Source: Rhodobiaceae bacterium UBA4490
Lineage (GTDB): Bacteria; Pseudomonadota; Alphaproteobacteria; Parvibaculales; Parvibaculaceae
Assembly: GCA_002389665.1 (NCBI GenBank)
Contig: DGNO01000002.1
Coordinates: 133,624-197,623, forward strand
Length of the DNA: 64,000 nucleotides
Reading direction: 5' to 3'
Both the position numbers and the translations under genes were made by a program. The notes beneath the pieces were generated by a model. The model saw nothing but the letters and a program-made list of their open reading frames with translations. It searched no databases and was not told where the DNA came from. Positions 1 through 9,741 of this stretch are shown piece after piece. Within the stretch, counting starts at the first letter, position 1. Every line of letters begins with the position of its first letter.

Positions 1-83
1 CGGGCTTGACCCGGGGTCCATACAGCCTCCCACACTAGCACCACCGTCCCATGGATGCTCTGGTCAAGCCCAAGCACGACGAG
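1..83. repeat. Dispersed intergenic repeat, copy 1 (cut by window start)
   Basis: The segment opens with GGGCTTGACCCGGGGTCCA and closes with an inverted relative, GGTCAAGCCCAAGCACGACG. This is the layout of short mosaic repeats common between alphaproteobacterial genes. A related copy lies near 48233-48306. No coding function is seen here. Confidence 0.5.
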
Positions 84-93
84 GGAGAGAAAA

Positions 94-786
94 TCAGGCC
101 TCGCTTATGAGCCGGAGCACGGCTTCCTGCAATGCTGGAACGTCCTCCACTTCCGCATCTGGCACTTCCAGCCAGCTGCGTGGACGCTGCTCTTTATGCC
201 GCCCTGTCTTGAACCGCACCGTCTTCATGCCGAGCGCCCGAGCCGGCGCAACATCGTTGTCAATCCGGTCACCGACCATAATGCTATCGGCAGGTTCCAC
301 GCCCAGCGCCTCACAGACGGCAAGAAACAGGCGCGGATCCGGTTTGCGAAGGCCAAGCTCATCGCTCATAACGCAATGATCGAAGAACCGGTCGAACCCT
401 GCCGAGGCAAGCTTTGCCTGCATGCCCACGGGCTGGTTTGCGGCAATTCCAAGTTTCATCCCGCGATCTTTAAGCGTGCAAAACACAACTTCCATACCGG
501 GCCGGGCTTCAAGCGGCGAAAATGCGCCTTCCCTCAAAGCACGAAAGCGCCCCCACACCCTCGCGGCCCGTGCAGCATTTTCACCGCAGAGCCGCCAGAC
601 CATCGCCTGATAGGCATTCGGCGCATGAGTTTCGACTGCAAACCGCTCGGCCGCCCGCCAAGCATCTTCGCTGACAGGCACACCTTCAGTAGCCAACGCA
701 GATTTCAGAGCCCTGTCGATTGCCGCTTCATGGTCAACTTCCATATCGATCGGCCCGCCGATATCGAACAAAACGGCTTTGATCAT
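94..786 (-). CDS. HAD-superfamily hydrolase
   Basis: A 230-residue haloacid-dehalogenase-type phosphatase with a C1 cap, probably acting on a small phosphorylated metabolite in the cytosol. Motif I is FDIGG at residues 7-11. The nucleophile Asp8 is present, but the usual second Asp (DxD) is Gly, a variant also found in FDLG/FDIG HAD proteins. A KPDP motif and GDRIDND near the C-terminus supply the Lys and the acidic metal ligands. The ATG at 786 is preceded by GGGAGG at good spacing. A longer reading frame upstream runs into the rpsD terminator and is not a better start. The gene follows rpsD on the same strand but lies beyond a terminator. The substrate is unknown. Confidence 0.85.
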   Translation of the reverse strand: MIKAVLFDIGGPIDMEVDHEAAIDRALKSALATEGVPVSEDAWRAAERFAVETHAPNAYQAMVWRLCGENAARAARVWGRFRALREGAFSPLEARPGMEVVFCTLKDRGMKLGIAANQPVGMQAKLASAGFDRFFDHCVMSDELGLRKPDPRLFLAVCEALGVEPADSIMVGDRIDNDVAPARALGMKTVRFKTGRHKEQRPRSWLEVPDAEVEDVPALQEAVLRLISEA

Positions 787-802
787 GTTCCGGCCTCCCA
801 AC

Positions 803-834
803 AAAAAAACCGCGGAGCGAACCCCGCGGCTTTT
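803..834 (-). terminator. Rho-independent terminator after rpsD
   Basis: CCGCGG at 810-815 pairs with CCGCGG at 824-829, followed on the minus strand by a run of seven T. It sits between the rpsD stop and the start of the HAD gene. Confidence 0.8.
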
Positions 835-856
835 CCAATTTGCACGCGCGTAAAAC

Positions 857-901
857 TTAGCGCGAATAGAATTCCCCAGCGCGTTAGCGCGAATAGAATT
901 C
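857..901 (-). repeat. 18-bp direct repeat duplicating the rpsD 3' end
   Basis: TTAGCGCGAATAGAATTC occurs at 857-874 and again at 884-901, 27 bp apart. The right copy is the rpsD stop codon and its last five codons. The left copy lies in the 3' untranslated region. Confidence 0.85.
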
Positions 902-1501
902 GATGATGAGGTTCGGTTCCATCTGCACCGGATAAGGCACATCGGCAAGCGCGGGCACGCGCACGAAGCTTGCTTTCATCTTGGAATGGTCGACCTCGAT
1001 ATAATCGGGCATGTCGCGTTCGGCGCTCTGGCTGGCTTCCAGCACGATCGGGTGCTGGCGCATACGCTCACGCACTTCGATGACATCGCCCACACGCACC
1101 CGGTAGCTCGGGATCGTGACGCGCTTGCCGTTCACGAGCACATGGCCGTGGCTGATAAACTGGCGCGCGGAGAACACGGTCGGCACGAATTTGGCGCGGT
1201 AGATCACCGCGTCGAGGCGGCGCTCCAAAAGACCGATGAAGTTCTCACCGGCGTCGCCCTTCATGCGCGTGGCTTCGTGATAGGTGCGCTTGAACTGTTT
1301 CTCAGTGATGTTGCCGTAATAGCCTTTCAGCTTCTGCTTGGCGCGCAGCTGAATGCCGAAGTCCGACAGCTTGCCTTTGCGGCGCTGGCCGTGCTGGCCG
1401 GGGCCGTATTCGCGGCGGTTGACCGGGCTTTTCGGGCGGCCCCAGATGTTTTCGCCCATACGCCGGTCGAGTTTATACTTGGAACTGATGCGCTTGCTCA
1501 T
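884..1501 (-). CDS. rpsD: 30S ribosomal protein S4
   Basis: Ribosomal protein S4, 205 residues, a primary binder of 16S rRNA that nucleates 30S assembly. The N-terminus ([20 protein letters not shown]) and the RNA-binding S4 domain at about residues 93-155 ([15 protein letters not shown], then [13 protein letters not shown]) are canonical. The ATG at 1501 follows AAGGAAAC at normal spacing. The gene stands alone, as in many alphaproteobacteria, not in an alpha-operon with rpsM/rpsK/rpoA. A rho-independent terminator follows it. Confidence 0.98.
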   Translation of the reverse strand: MSKRISSKYKLDRRMGENIWGRPKSPVNRREYGPGQHGQRRKGKLSDFGIQLRAKQKLKGYYGNITEKQFKRTYHEATRMKGDAGENFIGLLERRLDAVIYRAKFVPTVFSARQFISHGHVLVNGKRVTIPSYRVRVGDVIEVRERMRQHPIVLEASQSAERDMPDYIEVDHSKMKASFVRVPALADVPYPVQMEPNLIIEFYSR

Positions 1502-1596
1502 CGCGGTTTCCTTGTCTTTATCTGTGTCAGGAAACGCGCCCTCCTCTGCTTTCCGAAGAAAGCCGACAGGGAGACGGTGCCAAGGCGCCTGGCCCT

Positions 1597-1622
1597 CCCG
1601 CGGGTGCGTAAATGCCCGCGGG
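1597..1622 (-). other. GC-rich inverted repeat upstream of rpsD
   Basis: CCCGCGGG at 1597-1604 and again at 1615-1622 form an 8-bp stem between the trmJ stop and the rpsD start. No T-run follows on either strand, so it could be a weak terminator of trmJ or a leader structure of rpsD. No function can be assigned from sequence. Confidence 0.4.
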
Positions 1623-1704
1623 CCCGGCTGCGAAAGCCAGACCCGCAAGGAACGGGCTGGGTTTACACCGCCCCTCCGCGTAAGTCAATTGGCCAAAAGG
1701 GCCC

Positions 1705-2517
1705 TTAATCCCCGGATTTCCTGGCGCCGAGCTCTTCCCGGGCGCGCCGGTAGGCATGTTTGGTGAGCGCGGAGATGATGCCCCGGAAGGTGCGCACTTC
1801 CTGCTCAGTCATGGCCGCTCTTTGGAATAAATTCCTGATATTGCGGATCATGGCCGGGCGCTTTTCTTCCGGGCGCAGAAAGCCCGTGTCATCGAGCTCT
1901 TCTTCCAAATGGGTGAAAAGCCCCAAAAGCTCGTCCTTATTGGCCGGGCGCGTATCGGCCATGGGCAGTTCCTCATCCGGCGTCTCATCGCCCGCCCTAT
2001 TCCACTCATAGGCCATGAGCAGCACCGCCTGGGCGAGATTGAGCGAGGAAAAGGCCGGATTGAGCGGCACCGTTACCACCGCATCGGCGAGCGCCAGATC
2101 GTCATTCGTCAGCCCTGTGCGCTCCGGCCCGAAGAGAAAGCCGGGATTGCCCCCTGCCTTCAGGTGGGCGCGCATGCGCTTTACCGCCTCCTCGGGCGTA
2201 TAGACCGGTTTGACCATGTCGCGCGGGCGCGCCGTCGTCGCCAGCACGAAATCGAGATCGCCCACAGCCTCCTCGGTTGTCGCCACCACTTTTGCATTGT
2301 CCAAAAGCGAATCGGCGCCCGAAGCCGCCTTCCAGGCGCGCGGGTTCGGCCAGCCGTCGCGCGGCGCCACAAGGCGCAGGTCCGTCAGGGCAAAATTCAG
2401 CATGGCGCGGGCCGCCGCGCCGATATTGTCGCCGAGCTGCGGCACCACCAGCACCATGGCCGGCCCCTTGGGCAGGTTTTTCGCAGCGTCTGCCTTGCGT
2501 TTATCCGTTCCGGCCAT
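1705..2517 (-). CDS. trmJ: TrmJ-family tRNA/rRNA 2'-O-methyltransferase
   Basis: A SPOUT-class RNA 2'-O-methyltransferase of 270 residues, most like TrmJ, which methylates position 32 of tRNAs using SAM. The three SpoU motifs are clear: NIGAAAR at 31-37, FGPERTGL at 129-136, and PLNPAFSSLNLAQAV at about 151-165, which builds the trefoil-knot SAM site. A helical C-terminal extension of about 90 residues is typical of TrmJ. The ATG at 2517 is the only good start. It is divergent from icd across about 250 bp. Substrate assignment to TrmJ rather than another SpoU enzyme is by family resemblance only. Confidence 0.85.
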   Translation of the reverse strand: MAGTDKRKADAAKNLPKGPAMVLVVPQLGDNIGAAARAMLNFALTDLRLVAPRDGWPNPRAWKAASGADSLLDNAKVVATTEEAVGDLDFVLATTARPRDMVKPVYTPEEAVKRMRAHLKAGGNPGFLFGPERTGLTNDDLALADAVVTVPLNPAFSSLNLAQAVLLMAYEWNRAGDETPDEELPMADTRPANKDELLGLFTHLEEELDDTGFLRPEEKRPAMIRNIRNLFQRAAMTEQEVRTFRGIISALTKHAYRRAREELGARKSGD

Positions 2518-2770
2518 GCGCCCTTAAAATTCCCGTCACAAAAATCGGTTTCCGTGGCTCCCGCCCGCCCCGCCAAAGGCGGAAAACGGGCGGAAAACTC
2601 TGCCAGCGCCGCTGCTTAAGCGATCCGCGATCTTTTATCAATCACCGCCGGATGCTATAGGTTCTGGCGGCTTATATAAGACACGAATCCCGCCTGCGGC
2701 CCCCCGGCCGTCCCACCCCAAAGAGGCCAGCGGCCCGCCACGGTCCGCTCAATAAACGAGGTACGTATCG

Positions 2771-3991
2771 ATGTCCAAGATCAAGGTCGAGAATCCGGTT
2801 GTCGAGCTCGACGGCGACGAGATGACGCGGATCATCTGGGCGCTCATCAAAGAGAAGCTCATTCTTCCCTATCTGGACATCAAGCTGGATTATTACGATC
2901 TGGGCATCGAGCACCGCGATGCGACCGACGATCAGGTGACCGTCGATGCGGCGAACGCCATCAAGAAGCACGGCGTCGGCGTCAAATGCGCGACCATCAC
3001 CCCCGATGAGGCGCGCGTGGAAGAATTCGGCCTCAAGAAAATGTGGCGCTCGCCCAACGGCACCATCCGTAACATTCTCGGCGGCACGGTTTTCCGTGAG
3101 CCAATCATCTGCCGCAACATTCCCCGCCTCGTGCCGGGCTGGACGGAGCCGATCATCATCGGCCGCCATGCGTTCGGCGACCAGTACCGCGCCACCGATT
3201 TCCGCGTGCCGGGCAAAGGCAAGCTGACGGTGAAATGGGAATCGGAAGACGGAAAGGAAACCATCGAGGAAGAGATTTACGACTTCCCCGGCTCCGGCGT
3301 CGCCATGGGCATGTACAACCTCGATGAGTCGATCCGCGACTTCGCCCGCGCCTGCATGAAATACGGCATGGACCGCGGCTATTCGATCTATCTGTCGACG
3401 AAGAACACGATCCTCAAAGCCTATGACGGGCGCTTCAAGGACCTCTTCCAGGAAGTCTACGAGAACGAATTCAAATCCCAGCTCGACGCCAAGAAGCTGA
3501 CCTATGAACACCGCCTGATCGACGACATGGTGGCCTCCGCCATGAAATGGAGCGGCGGTTATGTCTGGGCGTGCAAGAACTATGACGGCGACGTGCAGTC
3601 CGACTCCGTTGCCCAGGGCTTCGGCTCGCTCGGCCTCATGACTTCCGTGCTGATGACGCCGGATGGCAACACGATCGAGGCGGAAGCCGCCCACGGCACC
3701 GTCACCCGCCACTACCGCGCCCATCAGCGCGGCGAGGAAACCTCGACCAACTCCATCGCCTCCATCTTCGCCTGGACGCGCGGCCTTTCCTACCGCGCCA
3801 AGCAGGACGGTAACGACGATCTGGCCGAGTTTGCCGACAAGCTGGAAAAGGTCTGCGTGCGCACGGTGGAAAGCGGCTACATGACGAAGGACCTTGCCCT
3901 TCTCGTCGGCGCCGAACAGAAATGGCTGACGACCGAAGGCTTCCTCGACAAGGTCGATGAAAACCTCGCCAAGGCAATGGGCAAAGCCTGA
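2771..3991 (+). CDS. icd: NADP-dependent isocitrate dehydrogenase
   Basis: Isocitrate dehydrogenase, 406 residues. It converts isocitrate to 2-oxoglutarate and CO2 with NADP+ in the TCA cycle. It belongs to the eukaryotic-like homodimeric class usual in alphaproteobacteria: an N-terminus beginning [39 protein letters not shown] near residue 95-113, and [18 protein letters not shown] near 275-292. The start ATG at 2771 is preceded by AACGAGGT. It is a single-gene unit ending in a strong hairpin shared with the convergent channel gene. Confidence 0.97.
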   Translation: MSKIKVENPVVELDGDEMTRIIWALIKEKLILPYLDIKLDYYDLGIEHRDATDDQVTVDAANAIKKHGVGVKCATITPDEARVEEFGLKKMWRSPNGTIRNILGGTVFREPIICRNIPRLVPGWTEPIIIGRHAFGDQYRATDFRVPGKGKLTVKWESEDGKETIEEEIYDFPGSGVAMGMYNLDESIRDFARACMKYGMDRGYSIYLSTKNTILKAYDGRFKDLFQEVYENEFKSQLDAKKLTYEHRLIDDMVASAMKWSGGYVWACKNYDGDVQSDSVAQGFGSLGLMTSVLMTPDGNTIEAEAAHGTVTRHYRAHQRGEETSTNSIASIFAWTRGLSYRAKQDGNDDLAEFADKLEKVCVRTVESGYMTKDLALLVGAEQKWLTTEGFLDKVDENLAKAMGKA

Positions 3992-4016
3992 GCCTCTTCA
4001 ATGGCGGCAAGATTTT

Positions 4017-4042
4017 AAAAGGAGCCTGCGGGCTCCTTTTTC
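4017..4042. terminator. Bidirectional terminator, icd / channel gene
   Basis: AAAAGGAGCC at 4017-4026 pairs with GGCTCCTTTT at 4031-4040 around a four-base loop, with T-runs on both strands. It separates the convergent icd and ion-channel genes. Confidence 0.85.
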
Positions 4043-4045
4043 GTT

Positions 4046-5293
4046 TCAGCCTTCGGCTTTGGGCGGAGCGCTTTCCTTTTCTGCCGCAATTTCTTCCGCC
4101 ATTTCATCGCTGTCATCGAAGGCATGCTGACGCTCGCGCGCAGCAGCCGAGATATTCTCGAACGCCTTTTCGTGGCGGCTGACAAAGCGGTGAAAATCAG
4201 CCCGCGAAAGCTTAAGCACATGGCAGCGGGTCAGCGCCTCCACCGAAGCCGAGCGCTTGCGCGCATCGATGAGCGCCATCTGGCCGAAGAAATCTCCTTC
4301 CTCCAGATCCACCACGCCGCCGGGGAGATAGGCCCGCGCTTCGCCTACAACGATGAAATACATGCCGTCCGCCTCTTCCCCGCGCTGGGTGATAAGCGTG
4401 CCGGCGGGAATGATTTGGGATTGCAGGAGTTTGAGAAGATCGCCGACGGCAAAAGGTTCGAGCCCCTGAAAGAGCGGCACGCGCGCCACCATGTCCCAGT
4501 TCACCACGAAATCGCGCCGGTGAATTTCCTGGGCAAAGCCGCTGGAAACAATGGCGATCGGCACCGCGAACATGCAAAGCCCGAGCAGCATGACGATGCC
4601 GCCCACCAGCTTGCCGAGCAGCGTGATGGGCACCGCATCGCCGTAGCCGACGGTGGTGAGCGTCGCAATCGCCCACCACATGGCATCGGGCACGGAGCCG
4701 AAATGCGCCGGCTGCACTTCTCCCTCGATCCAGTACATCGCCGTTGCCGAGGTCATGAGAAGACCGGCCATAATGATGAGCGCGCCCATAATAGCCCGGC
4801 TTTCGGATGCCAGCACCCGCCCAAATGTCGCAAGCGCGGGCGAGAACCGCGCCAGTTTGAAAAACCGCAAGAGGCGGAAGAGCCGCAGCACCCGCAAGTC
4901 GATAAAGAAAAAGATGGAAAGATAGAACGGCGCGATCACCGCAAGGTCGATCAGCATCGGCCAGGTCAGTGCCCAGCGCGCTCGCGCCTTGAGCGGCGTC
5001 AGATGCCGCACGCTGGGATGATCCACCGCCACCCAGAGCCGGGCGAGATATTCCACCGTAAAAACCGCGATGGAGAAAATCTCGAAACGGAAAAACGCCG
5101 CACCATAGCGCGCATCGATTTCCGGCACGGTCTGCAGCGCGAAGGCTGCGACATTCGCCAGAATGAGCCCGACCATAAAAACATCGAAGACGATGCTCGG
5201 CAAATCGCCGGTCTTACCCGCCTCTAAAACCACATAGAGACGGCGGCGCAGCCCATGGGCGCCGGAGGCGTTATGCGGGCCTTCAGGCTGCAC
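4046..5293 (-). CDS. Voltage-gated-type K+ channel with cyclic-nucleotide-binding-like domain
   Basis: An inner-membrane tetrameric cation channel subunit of about 415 residues. Six membrane segments are visible, with an Arg-rich S4 ([18 protein letters not shown]). The K+ selectivity filter TVGYGD is at 214-219. The C-terminal cNMP-binding-type domain spans roughly 290-400, resembling the MlotiK1 family. The phosphate-binding cassette reads [17 protein letters not shown]: the Arg is present, but the Glu usual in FGE is Gln. The start is uncertain: no ATG exists in the right place. The GTG at 5293 overlaps the alaS stop by 11 bp and has no clear ribosome-binding site; GTG 5233 is the alternative. 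Confidence 0.85.
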   Translation of the reverse strand: MQPEGPHNASGAHGLRRRLYVVLEAGKTGDLPSIVFDVFMVGLILANVAAFALQTVPEIDARYGAAFFRFEIFSIAVFTVEYLARLWVAVDHPSVRHLTPLKARARWALTWPMLIDLAVIAPFYLSIFFFIDLRVLRLFRLLRFFKLARFSPALATFGRVLASESRAIMGALIIMAGLLMTSATAMYWIEGEVQPAHFGSVPDAMWWAIATLTTVGYGDAVPITLLGKLVGGIVMLLGLCMFAVPIAIVSSGFAQEIHRRDFVVNWDMVARVPLFQGLEPFAVGDLLKLLQSQIIPAGTLITQRGEEADGMYFIVVGEARAYLPGGVVDLEEGDFFGQMALIDARKRSASVEALTRCHVLKLSRADFHRFVSRHEKAFENISAAARERQHAFDDSDEMAEEIAAEKESAPPKAEG

Positions 5294-7958
5294 CGGCAAG
5301 GGAGTTGACCATGGCGCGGATGGCGCCGAGTGCCGCTTCTGCTTTTGCCCCGTCGGGGCCGCCTGCCTGGGCCATATCGGGCCGGCCGCCGCCGCCCTTG
5401 CCGCCCACGGCCTCCGCGCCCGCGCGCACAAGTTCCACCGCGCTATAGCGGTCCGTGAGGTCGCCCGTCACGCCCACAGCAAGGCCTGCCTTGCCTTCTT
5501 CGGTTGCGGTGACGAAAGCGACGATGCCGGTGCCGATCTGCTTCTTGGCATCGTCGATCATGCCGCGCAAGTCTTTCGGATTGACGCCGTCGAGCTTGCG
5601 CGCAATGAGCTTGATACCGCCAAGCTCTTCGGCCGCTTGCTCCGAGGACGGCGCGCCGCCGCCGCCAAGGGCAAGCTTGCGCTTGGCATCGGCAAGTTCC
5701 TTTTCAAGGCGCTTGCGCTCCTCGACCAAGGAGACGACACGGGCCGGCACTTCATCCGGCGTCACGCGGAGAGCGGCTGCCGCATCGCGGGCAATCTCTT
5801 CTTGGTGCACGAGATAGCGCCGCGCGCCTTCGCCCGTCAGCGCTTCGATACGCCGCACGCCGGAGCCCACGGCCCCTTCCGAGATAATTTTGAAAAGTGC
5901 GATATCGCCGAGGCGGCGCACATGGGTGCCGCCGCACAGTTCCACCGAATAAGGCCGCTTGCCCTCTTCATCGGGCTCGCCCATGGCAAGGACGCGCACT
6001 TCATCGCCGTATTTTTCGCCGAAAAGCGCCAGCGCGCCCGCTTCGATCGCCGCATCCGGCGTCATCAGGCGAGTGGAAACATCCGCATTGCGGCGGATCT
6101 GATCGTTGACGATCTCTTCCACCTTCGCGATCTCTTCCGTGCTCATGGGCTTGGGATGGGCAAAGTCGAAACGCAGCCGCTCCGGCGAGACAAGCGAGCC
6201 CTTCTGCGCCACATGCTCGCCCAGCACCCGGCGCAGCGCCTCATGGACGAGGTGGGTAGCCGAGTGATTGGCGCGCGTTGCCGTCCGCCGCGCCCGGTCC
6301 ACCTGCAATTCGGCAATCTCACCGCTTTTCAGGCTGCCGCGTTTCAGCGTCCCGAGATGGACAATGAGATCGCCGACTTTCTTCAGCGTGTCGCGCACTT
6401 CGAATTCGGCGCCGGCGCCGGTAAAGATCACGCCGGTATCGCCGACCTGGCCGCCGCTTTCCCCGTAAAAAGGCGTCTGGTTGAGAATGACCGCGCCTTC
6501 ATCGCCGGCTGCAAGGGCGTCCACCCGCGCGCCGTCTTTGACGAGCGCGGCGATCTTGCCTTCCGCCGTTTCGTTCTCATAGCCCAGAAACTCGCTCGCA
6601 CCCGCTTCATCGCGCAGCTCGAACCAGAGCGTCTCGGTTGCCTGCTCGCCAGAACCCGACCAGGCCTTGCGCGCTTCGGCTTTCTGGCGGGCCATGGCCT
6701 CATTGAAGCCTTCAACGTCCACATCCATGCCCCGGCCGCGCAGCGCATCCTGGGTCAGATCGAGCGGAAAGCCGTATGTATCGTAAAGCTTGAAGGCCGT
6801 CTCGCCCGCCAATGTGCCTTGCCCTTGCTGCTGCGCAACTTCTTCATCGAGCAGCTTGAGGCCGCGGGCGAGCGTTTCGCGGAAACGGGTTTCCTCCAAT
6901 TTCAGCGTTTCGGTGATGAGCGGCTGCGCCCGCGTCAATTCCGGATAGGCCGCGCCCATCTGCTGAACAAGCGCCGGTACCAGTTTCCACATCATCGGAT
7001 CGCTGGCGCCCAGAAGCTGAGCATGGCGCATGGCGCGGCGCATGATCCGGCGCAGCACATAGCCGCGCCCTTCATTCGACGGCAGCACCCCGTCAGCAAT
7101 GAGGAAAGAAGACGAGCGCAAATGATCGGCGATGACACGGTGGCTAACGCCGTGAGCCCCGCGCGGCTCGGTGCTTGAGGCATGAGCCGAGGCCTCGATC
7201 AGTGCGCGGAAAAGATCCGTCTCGTAATTGTCATGCGTGCCCTGCAGCACGGCGCTGATGCGCTCGAGCCCCATACCTGTGTCGATAGAAGGCTTGGGCA
7301 GTTCGACCCGGTTGTCCGGTGTCAGCTGGTCGAACTGCATAAAAACCAGGTTCCAGATTTCGATGAACCGGTCGCCGTCTTCATCGGGGCTGCCGGGGGG
7401 CCCGCCCGGAATATGATCGCCGTGATCGTAGAAGATTTCCGAGCAGGGCCCGCAAGGTCCCGTCTCGCCCATGGACCAGAAATTGTCCGAGGTCGGAATG
7501 CGGATGATCTTGCTGTCGGAAAAGCCCGCGATCTTCTTCCAAAGCTCGAAGGCTTCATCGTCTTCGGAATAAACGGTCGCCAGCAGCTTGTCTTTCGGCA
7601 GGCCGAATTCCTTCGTAATCAGGTTCCAGGCAAACTCGATCGCCTCGGCCTTGAAATAATCGCCGAAGGAGAAATTGCCCAGCATCTCGAAGAAAGTGTG
7701 GTGGCGCGCCGTATAACCCACATTATCAAGGTCGTTATGTTTGCCGCCTGCGCGCACGCATTTCTGCGAAGAGGCCGCGCGCACATAAGGGCGCTTCTCC
7801 GCCCCGGTGAAAACGTTCTTGAAGGGCACCATGCCCGCATTGGTGAAAAGCAGGGTGGGATCGTTCGAGGGAACGAGCGAGGCCGATTGCACGGTCTCAT
7901 GGCCATTGGTGGCGAAATAATCGAGAAACGTCGCGCGAATATCGTTCAGGCCGCTCAT
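5283..7958 (-). CDS. alaS: Alanyl-tRNA synthetase
   Basis: Class II aminoacyl-tRNA synthetase charging tRNA-Ala, about 891 residues, full length. Domains in order: catalytic core (residues 1 to about 245, with [10 protein letters not shown] near the start), tRNA-recognition domain, editing domain with zinc-site motifs HSATH near 566 and CGGTH near 673, and a C-terminal DHHA1/C-Ala domain. The ATG at 7958 (MSGLNDIR) is preferred. A GTG at 7967 lies only three codons upstream and leaves no room for a ribosome-binding site. The GAGTG at 7966-7970 on the coding strand serves the ATG. Confidence 0.97.
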   Translation of the reverse strand: MSGLNDIRATFLDYFATNGHETVQSASLVPSNDPTLLFTNAGMVPFKNVFTGAEKRPYVRAASSQKCVRAGGKHNDLDNVGYTARHHTFFEMLGNFSFGDYFKAEAIEFAWNLITKEFGLPKDKLLATVYSEDDEAFELWKKIAGFSDSKIIRIPTSDNFWSMGETGPCGPCSEIFYDHGDHIPGGPPGSPDEDGDRFIEIWNLVFMQFDQLTPDNRVELPKPSIDTGMGLERISAVLQGTHDNYETDLFRALIEASAHASSTEPRGAHGVSHRVIADHLRSSSFLIADGVLPSNEGRGYVLRRIMRRAMRHAQLLGASDPMMWKLVPALVQQMGAAYPELTRAQPLITETLKLEETRFRETLARGLKLLDEEVAQQQGQGTLAGETAFKLYDTYGFPLDLTQDALRGRGMDVDVEGFNEAMARQKAEARKAWSGSGEQATETLWFELRDEAGASEFLGYENETAEGKIAALVKDGARVDALAAGDEGAVILNQTPFYGESGGQVGDTGVIFTGAGAEFEVRDTLKKVGDLIVHLGTLKRGSLKSGEIAELQVDRARRTATRANHSATHLVHEALRRVLGEHVAQKGSLVSPERLRFDFAHPKPMSTEEIAKVEEIVNDQIRRNADVSTRLMTPDAAIEAGALALFGEKYGDEVRVLAMGEPDEEGKRPYSVELCGGTHVRRLGDIALFKIISEGAVGSGVRRIEALTGEGARRYLVHQEEIARDAAAALRVTPDEVPARVVSLVEERKRLEKELADAKRKLALGGGGAPSSEQAAEELGGIKLIARKLDGVNPKDLRGMIDDAKKQIGTGIVAFVTATEEGKAGLAVGVTGDLTDRYSAVELVRAGAEAVGGKGGGGRPDMAQAGGPDGAKAEAALGAIRAMVNSLAGAA

Positions 7959-8010
7959 AAAATTCACTCAAAAGGTCAAGGTTTGTGGGCAGTTACCAGC
8001 AATAGCATGA

Positions 8011-8028
8011 GCCTAGCTTTTACTAGGC
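8011..8028 (-). other. Short hairpin in the alaS leader
   Basis: GCCTAG at 8011-8016 pairs with CTAGGC at 8023-8028, about 53 bp upstream of the alaS ATG. No T-run follows in the alaS direction, so this is not a plain terminator. It could affect the leader RNA or be an operator. Confidence 0.3.
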
Positions 8029-8163
8029 AAGCCCTACCCTGTCCAGCGGCGCCGGAGGCCCGCGCCGCCCGTCCGCTTACCATTTAGAACGCCCCCTCCG
8101 GCCGCCAAACGGTGGCACCTGGGGAGAAGGGCAAGCCCTGAAAAACGAGCCCCCGGAATCAAG

Positions 8164-8208
8164 AAGCGGCGCCGGGAACCGGCGCCGCTTCAACGCCTCA
8201 GGAGGCGT
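8164..8208 (-). terminator. Hairpins downstream of recA
   Basis: A perfect 12-bp stem (AAGCGGCGCCGG at 8164-8175, GAA loop, complement at 8179-8190) and a smaller one (ACGCCT 8193-8198, AGGCGT 8203-8208) follow the recA stop on the minus strand. The T-tail is poor, so termination is inferred from stem strength. The rest of the recA-alaS gap shows nothing else. Confidence 0.6.
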
Positions 8209-8240
8209 CACAGGAACTTTTAACCCCGGAGGGAGGCAGG

Positions 8241-9350
8241 TCAGGCCGTCTCGGCCTCATCGCCGTCATCATCCTCTTCGGCATTGCCTTCGAACTCGGT
8301 CGCCACGAGCCCGGCATTTGCCCGCACGGCCTTTTCGATGGAAGCGGCCATGTCCACATTTTCCTTGAGGAATTGCTTGGCGTTTTCCCGGCCCTGGCCG
8401 ATCCGCTGGCTGTCATAGGAATACCAGGCGCCGGATTTCTCCACGACCCCGGCCTTTACCCCGAGATCGAGCAATTCACCGGTCTTGGAAATGCCCTCGC
8501 CATACATGATGTCGAATTCCACCTGTTTGAAGGGCGGGGCGACCTTGTTCTTGACCACCTTGACGCGGACATTGTTGCCCACCACCTCGTCGCGCTCCTT
8601 GATCGAGCCGATACGGCGGATATCGAGGCGCACGGAGGCATAGAATTTCAGCGCATTGCCGCCCGTCGTCGTTTCCGGGCTACCGAACATCACCCCGATC
8701 TTCATGCGGATCTGGTTGATGAAAATCACCATGCAATTGGACTTGGAGATCGAAGCCGTCAGCTTACGCAGAGCCTGGCTCATCAGACGGGCCTGAAGAC
8801 CGGGCAGGCTGTCGCCCATATCCCCTTCAAGCTCGGCGCGCGGCGTCAAAGCGGCCACGGAGTCGATCACGACAATATCCACCGCACCGGAGCGCACCAG
8901 CGTATCGGCAATCTCAAGCCCCTGCTCGCCCGTGTCGGGCTGGGAGATCAAGAGGTCTTCCAGATTGACGCCCAGCTTGCGCGCATAAATGGGATCGAGC
9001 GCATGCTCGGCATCGACGAAAGCGCAGACGCCGCCGCTCTTTTGCGCTTCGGCCACCGTGTGCAGCGCTAGCGTCGTCTTACCGGAGCTTTCCGGCCCGT
9101 AAATTTCGACGACACGGCCCTTCGGCAATCCCCCGATGCCAAGCGCAATGTCGAGACCCAGAGAGCCGGTGGAAATCGACCCGATTTCGACCACCTGCTC
9201 GTTCTTGCCGAGGCGCATGATCGATCCCTTGCCAAAGGAACGTTCGATCTGGCCCAAGGCTGCGTCCAATGCCTTCTGCTTATCCATATCGCTCTTATCG
9301 TCTTTCCTGGAAAGGCTGACTACGTTTTCGGCTGTATCGCTCTTCGCCAT
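8241..9350 (-). CDS. recA: Recombinase RecA
   Basis: RecA, 369 residues. It forms ATP-dependent filaments on single-stranded DNA, drives strand exchange, and triggers LexA self-cleavage. Walker A GPESSGKT is at 85-92; [11 protein letters not shown] gives Walker B, and the L2 loop [19 protein letters not shown] is intact. The acidic C-terminal tail ([10 protein letters not shown]) is normal. The ATG at 9350 has AAGGGG about 8 nt upstream; the GTG at 9359 would leave no spacing. SOS-type boxes lie upstream at 9402-9416 and 9470-9484, so LexA control is expected. Confidence 0.99.
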   Translation of the reverse strand: MAKSDTAENVVSLSRKDDKSDMDKQKALDAALGQIERSFGKGSIMRLGKNEQVVEIGSISTGSLGLDIALGIGGLPKGRVVEIYGPESSGKTTLALHTVAEAQKSGGVCAFVDAEHALDPIYARKLGVNLEDLLISQPDTGEQGLEIADTLVRSGAVDIVVIDSVAALTPRAELEGDMGDSLPGLQARLMSQALRKLTASISKSNCMVIFINQIRMKIGVMFGSPETTTGGNALKFYASVRLDIRRIGSIKERDEVVGNNVRVKVVKNKVAPPFKQVEFDIMYGEGISKTGELLDLGVKAGVVEKSGAWYSYDSQRIGQGRENAKQFLKENVDMAASIEKAVRANAGLVATEFEGNAEEDDDGDEAETA

Positions 9351-9401
9351 CTTCGGCACCCCTTATTTCACAGGGGCCGGAGCCCCGCAATGGGAGTAAA
9401 T

Positions 9402-9416
9402 GTACATATTTTGTTC
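9402..9416 (-). promoter_or_regulatory. Degenerate second SOS box near recA
   Basis: GTAC-N7-GTTC on the plus strand: one mismatch from the alphaproteobacterial LexA consensus GTTC-N7-GTTC. It lies 52-66 bp upstream of the recA ATG, closer than the perfect box. Confidence 0.45.
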
Positions 9417-9469
9417 TCATTGACAAGGGGGTGGGTAAGTATCTGATTTAGAACGTGAATTAAAAATAT

Positions 9470-9484
9470 GTTCGCAGAGCGTTC
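9470..9484 (-). promoter_or_regulatory. LexA (SOS) box of recA
   Basis: GTTC-GCAGAGC-GTTC exactly matches the GTTC-N7-GTTC direct-repeat operator known for alphaproteobacterial LexA. It is about 120 bp upstream of the recA ATG. The remaining part of this 391-bp gap, up to 9741, shows no gene I can support. Confidence 0.85.
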
Positions 9485-9741
9485 TCGAAAATTTGACCTC
9501 CTCCCGCCAGCACCGGTGCGACTCGCCGCCGCCGCCTATCCGCCCCTTCCCGCAAAGGAGGATTCGGGGGTCAGACGCAGCTTATGAGCGTGCAAATTCT
9601 GCTCTCCCGGGCGCCCGTCCGGCGCCCACGCAAATATGAAAAACGAAGGCCAGAATTGCCGCGCGCTTGCCATTGCGGGCCCGGCGCAAACGGGCCACCT
9701 AGAGCGCGGGGATGATCATTCCAATTCCAGGGGACCGGCTC

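Noticed and set aside
94..786. HAD protein as degenerate because motif I is DxG rather than DxD
   Set aside because: The FDIGG/FDLG form is frequent in working HAD proteins, and the other motifs (KPDP, GDRIDND) are intact, so there is no reason to call it a pseudogene.
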